Below are positions 1 to 6,250 of a DNA stretch of 7,263 nucleotides, in pieces. A program made the translations under genes and the position numbers. The notes below the pieces were generated by a model. The model was not told the origin of the DNA and did not search any database. It was given only the letters and a program-made list of their open reading frames with translations. The stretch is from Pseudomonadota bacterium. GTDB taxonomy: Bacteria; Pseudomonadota; Gammaproteobacteria; Pseudomonadales; Halieaceae. The stretch's first letter is position 1, and the number at the start of each line of letters is the position of its first letter. The stretch covers positions 1-7,263 of the forward strand of contig JAUVBI010000161.1 of the NCBI GenBank assembly GCA_030591305.1, in the 5' to 3' direction.

Positions 1-302
1 ACCATGCTGCGTGCAGTTTGAAACATTCCGGAGCCGCGAATACCCATAGTGCCGTTAGGGTCACCGACAAAACGGCGTCGAATCACCAGGCTCGGTTCGT
101 AAGCTACTGCATCCTCTGTGGTAACAAAGTTGATGGCCTGTAGCTCGTCTGCCGTAATCGTCGAGGTGGGGCTAACACGTGTCGTGTCCTTGAATAAACG
201 TTCTGTGATGATAATTTCTTCGACTGAAGGATCATTGGCACTTGCGGCGCAGCTTGCCAGCATGGCAACTGCCACAGCGCTAGCTGACTTTGAGAAGTTC
301 AC
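1..302 (-). CDS. TonB-dependent outer-membrane receptor, N-terminal part (runs off left edge)
   Basis: The first 100 codons of a minus-strand gene are open to the window edge. Translation from GTG at 302 gives a short Ala-rich export signal (residues 1-22, ending C18-A-A-S-A22) and a TonB-box-like stretch EEIIIT at 28-33. A plug domain follows, with SPTSTITADEL at 44-54, TTEDAVAYEPSLVIRRR at 61-77 and GDPNGTMGIRGSGMF at 80-94. The NGTxGIRG segment is typical of TonB-dependent receptor plugs. GTG is chosen because an in-frame TAA lies six codons upstream and the next start, ATG at 263 (residue 14), would destroy the signal peptide. The ribosome-binding site is weak (GCGAG). LASC at 15-18 also fits a lipobox, but cleavage after ASA22 is more usual for receptors. 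The beta-barrel lies outside the window, so the ligand is unknown. The gene follows the dehydrogenase on the same strand after 125 bases and probably has its own promoter. Confidence 0.8.
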   Translation of the reverse strand, partial: MNFSKSASAVAVAMLASCAASANDPSVEEIIITERLFKDTTRVSPTSTITADELQAINFVTTEDAVAYEPSLVIRRRFVGDPNGTMGIRGSGMFQTARSM

Positions 303-363
303 TATAGTTTTCTCGCTTTGTTAATTTGCGCAAGATTCTATAGTGCTGTTGCCTCGCTCGCGA

Positions 364-380
364 TGCGACATATTGTCGCA
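364..380. promoter_or_regulatory. 17-bp perfect palindrome, candidate operator upstream of the receptor gene
   Basis: TGCGACA-TAT-TGTCGCA has two perfect 7-base arms around a 3-base centre. It lies in the 125-base gap between the dehydrogenase stop (428) and the receptor start (302), 62-78 bases upstream of that start. No T-run follows on either strand, so a rho-independent terminator is unlikely. The size and symmetry suit a dimeric repressor site, but I cannot assign the regulator family. On the minus strand a weak -10-like TATAGA lies between the palindrome and the receptor gene. Nothing else is recognisable in 303-427. Confidence 0.4.
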
Positions 381-427
381 GGAGAATAATGGAATGAACC
401 TGTTTAGTGATCAGGACCTAATTCGAT

Positions 428-1360
428 CTACACCGGATCCTTAGCCTGCCCAGACTCCAGAAATTGCTGAATATTCTCATGCAGACGTATTACCACATCA
501 AAACGGCACTCATTAGTTGCACTGCCAAGGTGAGGCAGTAGAGTAACATTGTCCAGCTCCAGTAATTCTTCTGTCACTTTTGGTTCGAACTCGTAAACAT
601 CCAGCCCAGCTGAACCCAATTGCCCCTCTTGCAAAGCTTTGACCAGAGCCGCCTCATCCACAAGCGGACCCCGACCGGTGTTAATGAGGGTTGAGCCGGG
701 TTTAAACTTTGCCAGCAGATCAGCATTGATCAGGTGGCGAGTGTTGGCACTCATTGCACAGTGCAGCGATATTATATCGGCCTGTGACACCAGCTCTTCC
801 ATCGAGTCACAAAAGTGTGCCCCCAGTTCTTCCTCCGCTTCCGGTTTGCGGTTGGGGCCGCAGTAGAGAAGGGTCATGGCAAAGCCCTTTGCGCGGCGGG
901 CCACCGCCTGTCCAATGGCACCGAAGCCTATAATACCCAGAGTTTTGCCGTGCACTCGTGTGCCCGACATCTCCATGGGTAGCATGCCGTCCCAGTCACC
1001 GCTGCGCAGCAGTTTTTCGCTGCGGGTGAGGCCGCGCATTGTGGCCAGCAGCAATGCCCAGGTGAGATCGGCGGTGTCCTCGGTCACAACCGGTGTGTTG
1101 GAGGCGACAATGCCCCGGGCTTTTGCCGCATCCAGGTCGATATGGTCGGTACCCACGCCCATGCTGGCGATCAGTTTGACGGTGTCGGGCAGGGCATTAA
1201 TAACGGTGCTGTCCGTAGTGTCCAGGGGGGTGGTGATATAGACAGAAGCGCCCTCGGGGTAGTCATCGCCTTCACGGGCCACAATTTCTCCCAGTGATCC
1301 CATCAGTTGGATAAAGGTGTCGGGCATGGGCCGGCTCAGGACGAGTATGGAATTGCTCAT
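428..1360 (-). CDS. D-isomer-specific 2-hydroxyacid dehydrogenase (glyoxylate/hydroxypyruvate reductase-like)
   Basis: A 310-residue cytoplasmic oxidoreductase that should interconvert a 2-keto acid (glyoxylate, hydroxypyruvate or similar) and the D-2-hydroxy acid. The Rossmann motif GFGAIG is at 145-150. The family signature GSTLINTGRGPLVDEAAL starts at 222 and holds the substrate-binding Arg230. The catalytic pair is Glu259 (in DVYEFEP) and His277 (in LLPHLGSAT). After strand beta-2 the sequence reads YCGPNRKPEAE (166-176), with no acidic residue and with Arg171-Lys172. By family knowledge this favours NADP(H) over NAD(H). The length is normal. The start is supported by AAGGGA seven bases upstream of ATG. 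The gene starts 34 bases after the dehydratase stop on the same strand, so the two are almost certainly co-transcribed. The exact substrate is not determined; a phosphoglycerate dehydrogenase role is unlikely because no C-terminal regulatory domain is present. Confidence 0.9.
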   Translation of the reverse strand: MSNSILVLSRPMPDTFIQLMGSLGEIVAREGDDYPEGASVYITTPLDTTDSTVINALPDTVKLIASMGVGTDHIDLDAAKARGIVASNTPVVTEDTADLTWALLLATMRGLTRSEKLLRSGDWDGMLPMEMSGTRVHGKTLGIIGFGAIGQAVARRAKGFAMTLLYCGPNRKPEAEEELGAHFCDSMEELVSQADIISLHCAMSANTRHLINADLLAKFKPGSTLINTGRGPLVDEAALVKALQEGQLGSAGLDVYEFEPKVTEELLELDNVTLLPHLGSATNECRFDVVIRLHENIQQFLESGQAKDPV

Positions 1361-1394
1361 GGTTGTATCCCTTCAGTAGTGTCAGGTAAATTTA

Positions 1395-3038
1395 TTAGTC
1401 GAGAATCGCACCTTCGCAGGCGGGCCGCACGTGTTTGCGATAGCGGCGCATATAACCATGGGGCACGGCTTTTACCAGTGGCATCCAGCCCTGTTTGCGC
1501 TGCTCGATCACCTCGTCGCTCACATCCAGGTGAATGCGATTATTGGGAATATCGATTTCTATTTGGTCGCCATCTTCAATAAAGGCGATCAGGCCGCCGT
1601 CGCTGGCCTCAGGGCAGATATGGCCCACGCAGGGACCGGAGGTAGCGCCGGAAAAGCGTCCGTCGGTGATCAGCGCGGTTTCCTTCAGGCCTTTCTCCTT
1701 CAGCGCCATGGTTACACCCAGCATCTCGGGCATGCCGGGGCTGCCCTTGGGCCCCTGGTAGCGTAACACCAGCACTTCACCCGCCTTGATCTGGTCATCG
1801 TAAACAGCTTTGAGTGCCACCTCTTCCGAGTCAAAGCAACGGGCGCTGCCGCCACAAGTGAGCATCGCTTCGCTAACCCCGGCCTGTTTAATCACGCAGC
1901 TGTCCGGTGCGATATTGCCGCGTAAAATTGAGATGGCAGCATTTTGGCGGAAAGGCTTGTCGCGCGGCGGAATAACCGCCGGGTTTTGTACCTGGGCAAA
2001 TTCCAGCGTCAGGCTCAGGGGGTGACCTATTGCAGTCATACAAGCGGTATTGAGGTCTTCGCGCATCACTGGCATCACCGCGGGCATGCCGCCGGCGGCC
2101 CACAGGTCCTGCACACCCCAGGGGCCGTTGGGACTGATGGCCAGCAGTGTGGGAATATCACTTGCCTGCTCAAAAGCACTGATGGGCAAGTCTATACCGG
2201 CTGCCTCGGCAACGGCGGGCAGGTGTAGCACGGTGTTGGTTGAAGCACCGATGGCCATGGCCATGGTAACGGCATTCTGGATGGAATCTTTGGTAACAAG
2301 CTGGCGAAAATTAAGCCCCTCGTTGAACATCTCGACAATGCGCTCGCCGGTGGCGCGGGCCGCTTCCAGTTTGTCGGCGTGCCAGCCTGGAATATTGGAG
2401 CTGCCGGGCAGGCATATTCCCAGGGCCTCGGCCAGGCACTGGAAGGTATTGGCAGTACCCATAATTTCACAGGCACCGCAGGTGCTGCAGGTGAGAGATT
2501 TAATCAGCAGGCCCACATCGTCGTTGTAGTCACCGTGGTCGATGGAGTTGCGATTGCCCTGGGTGTTGCGAATATCCATTTGTCCGGGTCCACCGGCCAG
2601 ATATATAGCGGGCATGTCCAGTCGGCCGGCGGCCATCATCATGGCGGGGTTGATCTTGTCGCAACCGGCGATCATCACCATGGCATCGAAGGGCTGGGAG
2701 CGCATATGGGTTTCCACCATGTCGGCAATCAGGTCGCGTTGGGCCAGTATATAGCGCATGCCGTCGTGGGCCATGGCGATGCCGTCACAGGGGGCGGGCA
2801 CATTGAACTCCGCGCACTCACCACCGGCGGCGATAATGCCCTCTTTAACTTTTGCGGCAAGGCGATTGAGATGGGAGTGGCCCGTGGTCATCTCGGAGTG
2901 AGAGTTGGCGATGGCGATCAGGGGCCGCTTCTTCAAACGTTCTGTGTTGTACCCTGCCCCGTGCATCAGCCCCTTGCGGAACAGGTTCATGGCGATACTG
3001 GCGCTGGAATGGATGATGTCGCTGTTTTTCTGGCTCAT
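1395..3038 (-). CDS. IlvD/Edd-family dehydratase (dihydroxy-acid or sugar-acid dehydratase)
   Basis: A 547-residue Fe-S enzyme of COG0129 that removes water from a 2,3-dihydroxy acid to give a 2-keto acid. Visible motifs: PCDGIAMAHDGM from 83 (C84, Mg-ligand candidate D85), AGCDKINPAMMMAAGRL from 124 (C126, D127, Lys128 at the position carbamylated in the family), TCSTCGACEIMGTANTFQ from 183 (C184, C187, C190) and TDGRFSGATSG from 458, whose Ser463 is the expected catalytic base. The canonical PCNxHL cysteine is replaced by TTGHSHL at 51-57, so the first cluster ligand is probably C84, as in the GHxHL/CDGIAM subgroup of DHADs. The GTANTFQ segment recalls Edd (GTANSNQ). ATG at 3038 is preceded by GGAG at a six-base spacing. 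Sitting in a catabolic-looking operon with a dehydrogenase and not among ilv genes, it more likely acts on a sugar or hydroxy acid than in valine/isoleucine synthesis, but ilvD function is not excluded. Confidence 0.9.
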   Translation of the reverse strand: MSQKNSDIIHSSASIAMNLFRKGLMHGAGYNTERLKKRPLIAIANSHSEMTTGHSHLNRLAAKVKEGIIAAGGECAEFNVPAPCDGIAMAHDGMRYILAQRDLIADMVETHMRSQPFDAMVMIAGCDKINPAMMMAAGRLDMPAIYLAGGPGQMDIRNTQGNRNSIDHGDYNDDVGLLIKSLTCSTCGACEIMGTANTFQCLAEALGICLPGSSNIPGWHADKLEAARATGERIVEMFNEGLNFRQLVTKDSIQNAVTMAMAIGASTNTVLHLPAVAEAAGIDLPISAFEQASDIPTLLAISPNGPWGVQDLWAAGGMPAVMPVMREDLNTACMTAIGHPLSLTLEFAQVQNPAVIPPRDKPFRQNAAISILRGNIAPDSCVIKQAGVSEAMLTCGGSARCFDSEEVALKAVYDDQIKAGEVLVLRYQGPKGSPGMPEMLGVTMALKEKGLKETALITDGRFSGATSGPCVGHICPEASDGGLIAFIEDGDQIEIDIPNNRIHLDVSDEVIEQRKQGWMPLVKAVPHGYMRRYRKHVRPACEGAILD

Positions 3039-3084
3039 AGTGATCTCCGTATATCCAAATAGTGCTCTATGTACTTTACCTGAC
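2998..3084. repeat. Direct repeat copy A (dehydratase 5' leader, RBS and first ~14 codons)
   Basis: This copy aligns without gaps to 4069-4155 at an offset of 1071 bases. By hand count 72 of 87 positions match: 38 of 41 in the coding part (2998-3038) and 34 of 46 in the leader (3039-3084). This copy drives the intact dehydratase. Both copies keep TATCCAAATAG and the TACCTGAC end of the leader. Confidence 0.9.
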
Positions 3085-3104
3085 GTAGACTTCTGATTAG
3101 CACC

Positions 3105-4034
3105 CTAATAGATGTCTAAATCTCTGGCGACAACCACCTTGCCTTTGTAACTTTGCGAGATTTCATTCAGTATCTCGCTGTCTGTTCCGCCCCAGCGCAA
3201 AAGGTGGTACAGCACCACCAGTTTGGGTTTTGCTTCGTTGGCTATATCCGCCAGTTCGTAGGTGGAGGTATGATTTTTAGCATGGTAATTCTTCCAGAAA
3301 GTGTCTTTCTTGTCGTAAGCTTTTTTGTAATACACTTCGTGAATCAAAATATCTGCGCCTCTGGCATATTCAAAAACATTCTCTGAGGGGGCAGTATCGC
3401 CAGAGATGACTATGATTTTGTCCGGCGTTGTGAAGCGGTAACCCCAGGCATTTGGCCAGGTACCATGAGGCACCGGAAATGCTTCAACCTTGACATTGTC
3501 GTCCTGGTAAACGACGCCTTCTTCCAGAATTTCGTGGCTGTTTACCCTCCAGCCCTGATTGTTTGCCGGCTCTAAACCATACAGGCGGTAGTGTATGTCC
3601 TGCTCATAGGCATCCAGTATATTTTCGGTCATGGCCGTGATTCCCTCTGGCCCATAGACTTCCAGAGGCTCATCTCTGCCCACTACCCAGGGCGTTAGAA
3701 TCAGGTCGGGGTAGCCCGTAGTGTGGTCCGAATGCAGATGGGTGAGGAAGGCGCGCTTGATGTTTTTTATGTTCAGCCCCTCCAAATCACCCCCGTAATC
3801 AGTCGAGACAGCCGCTGCCTGGCGAATTAATCCGGGGCCAAAATCGACAATATAAGGTATATCATTCACCACAATGGCTACCGAGCAACCAGACTGAAGT
3901 GGGGAGGGGTTTGGCGTGCCGGTACCCAGCATCACCACTTTGGTTGTGTCGGAGGTGGAAAAGTCACGCTGGGCGTGGCTGGGTACAGACGCAAAAATAA
4001 CGCACAGAGTGGCGATAATTTGTTGGAATGTCAT
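3105..4034 (-). CDS. Exported metallo-beta-lactamase-fold hydrolase (RNase Z / AtsA-type arylsulfatase-like)
   Basis: A 309-residue protein. Residues 1-21 form a Sec signal peptide (hydrophobic IIATLCVIFASVPSHA, likely cut after SHA21), so it should act in the periplasm. The mature part is a complete MBL fold: LGTGTPNPSP from 36, the di-metal motif HLHSDH at 99-104, VPHGTWPNAWGYRF from 188 (metal His190), SGDTAPSE with bridging Asp213, HTSTYELADIA from 255 (His255 at the RNase Z HST position) and LYHLL with His277. The layout is that of RNase Z-like enzymes. A periplasmic location makes tRNA processing unlikely, and secreted MBL arylsulfatases such as Pseudoalteromonas AtsA share this architecture, so a sulfate- or phosphate-ester or lactone substrate is plausible. 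ATG at 4034 has AGGAG eight bases upstream. G+C appears lower than in the dehydratase by eye, and the gene is bracketed by direct repeats, suggesting separate acquisition. All key metal ligands are present. Confidence 0.88.
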   Translation of the reverse strand: MTFQQIIATLCVIFASVPSHAQRDFSTSDTTKVVMLGTGTPNPSPLQSGCSVAIVVNDIPYIVDFGPGLIRQAAAVSTDYGGDLEGLNIKNIKRAFLTHLHSDHTTGYPDLILTPWVVGRDEPLEVYGPEGITAMTENILDAYEQDIHYRLYGLEPANNQGWRVNSHEILEEGVVYQDDNVKVEAFPVPHGTWPNAWGYRFTTPDKIIVISGDTAPSENVFEYARGADILIHEVYYKKAYDKKDTFWKNYHAKNHTSTYELADIANEAKPKLVVLYHLLRWGGTDSEILNEISQSYKGKVVVARDLDIY

Positions 4035-4055
4035 GCGAACATCTCCTGTTCCTCT

Positions 4056-4109
4056 CTAGTTTAGTAATCTGGCACTGGAATGGATGATGCCGCTATTTTT
4101 CTGGCTCAT
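4056..4109 (-). pseudogene. Truncated 5' copy of the dehydratase gene, now a 17-codon leader ORF before the MBL gene
   Basis: ATG at 4109 opens MSQKNSGIIHSSARLLN followed by TAG. The first 13 residues match the intact dehydratase start (MSQKNSDIIHSSA) except for D7G. Similarity then stops abruptly at codon 14. Of three coding differences, two are silent third-position changes (AAC/AAT, AGC/AGT). The ribosome-binding site GGAGA is kept five bases before ATG. The stop lies 21 bases upstream of the MBL start codon, and the MBL ribosome-binding site falls in that gap. The fragment is therefore probably translated, and could act as a leader coupled to MBL translation. It is too short to have dehydratase activity. 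Confidence 0.8.
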
Positions 4110-4155
4110 CTAACTCTCCGTTTATCCAAATAGAGTTTGGTGTACTGTACCTGAC
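4069..4155. repeat. Direct repeat copy B (upstream of MBL gene)
   Basis: Partner of 2998-3084. The repeat ends sharply on both sides: at codon 14 of the dehydratase fragment and after CTGAC in the leader. The leader contains a short palindrome GTAC-T-GTAC (4142-4150), which in copy A reads GTACTTTAC and so keeps only the outer GTA/TAC symmetry. Confidence 0.9.
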
Positions 4156-4376
4156 CTGGCCAGGATGCGTAATACCGGCGGTCTGGCGGATGATAGTAAT
4201 TCAATATTTGAGTGCTATCCGCGAGCCCACGACCAAGCTCGCCCTTATAAACCATCACCAAAAACTGAAAATGCCGAAATCCACAAATTTTTGACCATAC
4301 ACGCCGGTACGACCCAATTTGACCGGACACACGAGTTTTATAGGAGGGGTACCTTGGCTCCCTCATAACAAGAGAG
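4156..4376. other. Divergent intergenic region between the minus-strand operon and the DUF3604 genes
   Basis: No convincing gene; the short open frames on both strands show no domain features. A 6-bp inverted repeat (GCGAGC 4221-4226, GCTCGC 4237-4242) has a 10-base loop and no T-run. Next to it TTATAA (4245-4250) could serve as a minus-strand -10. Two TTTGACC copies (4290-4296 and 4318-4324, 28 bases apart) resemble -35 elements for the plus strand, but neither has a good -10 at normal spacing. Promoters for both transcription units should lie here; their exact positions are not determined. Confidence 0.4.
4342..4368 (+). promoter_or_regulatory. Perfect Shine-Dalgarno with a 4-codon TTG upstream ORF
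   Basis: AGGAGG at 4342-4347 is followed six bases later by TTG GCT CCC TCA TAA (4354-4368). The stop lies eight bases before the ATG of the first DUF3604 gene (4377), which itself has only AAGAGAG immediately in front. The strong site is too far (29 bases) from 4377 to serve it directly, so it may recruit ribosomes that reinitiate, or it may be fortuitous. Confidence 0.3.
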
Positions 4377-6219
4377 ATGAGCGTGATGGTTAATCGAGGA
4401 AGCGTAGTGGTCTTGTTGTTGTCGATGGCCCAGGTATCTCTGGGTACGACAGCTGAGCCCTCCTCGGTAGGGAGCAACCCGCTCATATTTCGGCGATCTT
4501 CATGTCCACACCAGTTACTCTACCGATGCCAGGATATTCGGCACCGTGGCCGGCCCTGACGAGGCCTACCGCTTTGCCAAGGGTAAGGCCATCGATTTCC
4601 AGAGCTTCGGCAAAATCCAGCTCAAATACGGTGCTCTGGACTTTATGGCGGTCACTGACCATGCCGAATACCTGGGTGTTCTGAATATGGTGGATGATCC
4701 TCTAAAAGACCTGGGTTTTGACGTGGAGAATATCCTGAAAGCCTTTAACAGTCTGGGCAAGGCCAAAAGAACGGGTAAACCAATTCCTGAGTTAGATAAG
4801 CCGGAGCTGACGCACGGCGCCTGGCAGAAAACCATTGATGCGGCGCAGCGACATAACCAGCCGGGAGTATTCACCACATTTATCGGCTTTGAATGGACGC
4901 TTTCATCAGAGATCGGCTCCTCTCACCGCAATGTGATATTCAGGGGCAACGAGGTTTCAGATATGCCCTTCAGTATGTTCGATTCCTCTCGTCCGGAAGA
5001 CCTGTGGACCTGGCTGGATACGCTCAGGGCCCAGGGTAAAGAGGGCATGGCAATCCCCCATAACTCCAACCTGAGTGGCGGTGATATGTGGCCAGACGTC
5101 AAGTCCAGTGGCGAACCCATCGACAGCCAGTGGGCCGATCAACGTATGCGCAATGAGGTGCTGGTCGAGGTAACCCAGGTTAAAGGAACCTCCGAGGCGC
5201 ACCCTTTGCTGTCCGGTGATGATCAGTGGGCAGATTTTGAGATATATGCGCACAAGAAGCCAAAGTCGGAGCGCAACGTTGGACCGAACATGTCCGCGCT
5301 GCAGGGCAGTTATGTCCGGGCGGCCTATAAAAAGGGCATCAGCTACAGTGAAGCCGAGGGCTTTAACCCCTATAAATTTGGCTTGATTGGTTCCACCGAC
5401 AGTCACAATGCGGCCAGCAGCTTCGAAGAGGAAAACTATTTTAGCAAGGGTGGGAAAATGACCGCAACACCCGAGGCCCGGCTGTTGGGCAAGGCTCCCG
5501 GCGATACGGTCTTCACGCCAGCGCAGCGTTTGGCGCAAAAACAGAACCCCAAGGCCTGGGGTGCTTCCGGGCTTGCCGTGGTCTGGGCAGAGCAGAACAC
5601 TCGCGAGTCGATCTATGATGCTTTTCGGCGCAAAGAGACCTTTGCCACCACCGGCACCCGTATCCAAGTGCGCTTTTTTGCCGGTTACGATTACGCCGAT
5701 GACCTGGACAAGCAGGCCGACAGGGTGAAGCAGGCCTATGCGCAGGGTGTCCCCATGGGGGGAGATTTAGCGGGTCGCAGTGATGGCAGAGCGCCGAAAT
5801 TCCTGATGTGGGCATCCCGTGATGCCAACAGTGCGCCCCTGCAGCGGATACAGATTATCAAGGGCTGGGTAGAGAATGGCGAGTCGAAAGAAAAGGTCTT
5901 TGATGTGGTTGGCTCCGATGGCCTGGTCCCGGACTCGAAAACCCATCGTATCCCTGACAACGGCGCCACAGTGGATTTGAAAACCGGTCAGTGGGATGAA
6001 GGCAAAGGCGCGGCCCAACTCAGCGCCCTGTGGAGCGATCCCGAGTTTGATCCCGGGCAGTCAGCTTTCTATTACGCTCGTGTATTGGAAAACCCGAAGC
6101 TGCGCTGGAGTACCCACGATGCCAATACCCTGGGAATTGAGCCGCTGAAGGAACTGCCCACCACTATTCAGGAGCGGGCCTATACTTCACCTATCTGGTA
6201 CTCCCCGAAGGGGAGATAG
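4377..6219 (+). CDS. DUF3604 (PHP-like) exported protein, interrupted by a 1-base frameshift
   Basis: Joined across the shift, this is about 613 residues, a normal DUF3604 length. The first frame (4377-4484) encodes a signal peptide, with hydrophobic core VVVLLLSMAQVSL and likely cleavage near GTTA|EP, then SSVGSNPL. The second frame picks up at TAT 4486 with YFGDLHVHTSYSTDA (37-51) and runs to TAG at 6217. PHP-type metal motifs in joined numbering: GDLHVHT 39-45, TDHAE 93-97, FEWT 171-174, IPHN with His228, and GSTDSHN with Asp341/His343. It ends with the family-typical ERAYTSPIWYSP. In the second frame an in-frame TAG (4468) lies just upstream and the first start codon is GTG 4546, which would lose GDLHVHT, so that start is unlikely to give an active enzyme. 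DUF3604 (PF12228) has no established reaction; a metal-dependent hydrolase or phosphoesterase role is an inference. The next gene follows after 31 bases. Confidence 0.8.
4484..4486 (+). other. Frameshift point in the DUF3604 gene (apparent +1 base at about 4485)
   Basis: AAC CCG CTC (A) TAT TTC GGC GAT: dropping one base, best placed at A4485, joins SNPL to YFGDLHVHT. No homopolymer run and no prfB-like slip signal is present; AGGGAG at 4469-4474 is seven bases before the CTC codon, farther than in prfB. A genuine mutation or a sequencing/assembly error is more likely than programmed frameshifting. Confidence 0.75.
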
Positions 6220-6250
6220 AATGTTTACGGCAGAATAAGAAGGTATTGAG

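Noticed and set aside
394..444. 16-codon plus-strand frame after AGGAG between the receptor and dehydrogenase genes
   Set aside because: It runs antisense into the dehydrogenase 3' end, is very short and has no recognisable similarity; AGGAG is likely coincidental.
2379..3062. 227-codon plus-strand open frame opposite the dehydratase
   Set aside because: It is a shadow of the clearly homologous dehydratase on the other strand; its His/Gly-rich composition is an artefact of the antisense codons.
2998..4155. Flanking repeats as insertion-sequence or transposon ends
   Set aside because: The repeats are direct, contain dehydratase coding sequence, and no transposase or terminal inverted repeat is present.
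4221..4242. Stem-loop as a rho-independent terminator
   Set aside because: The stem is only six base pairs with a 10-base loop and has no T-run on either strand.
4106..4486. 126-codon minus-strand open frame overlapping the divergent promoter region
   Set aside because: It overlaps the DUF3604 signal-peptide region and the repeat leader, shows no domain or membrane features, and has no clear ribosome-binding site.
4469..4490. Programmed +1 frameshift in the DUF3604 gene
   Set aside because: There is no slippery codon, no stop at the shift site, and the SD-like AGGGAG is too far from it compared with prfB.
4957..5667. 236-codon minus-strand open frame inside the DUF3604 gene
   Set aside because: It is antisense to a conserved protein domain and has no recognisable features of its own.
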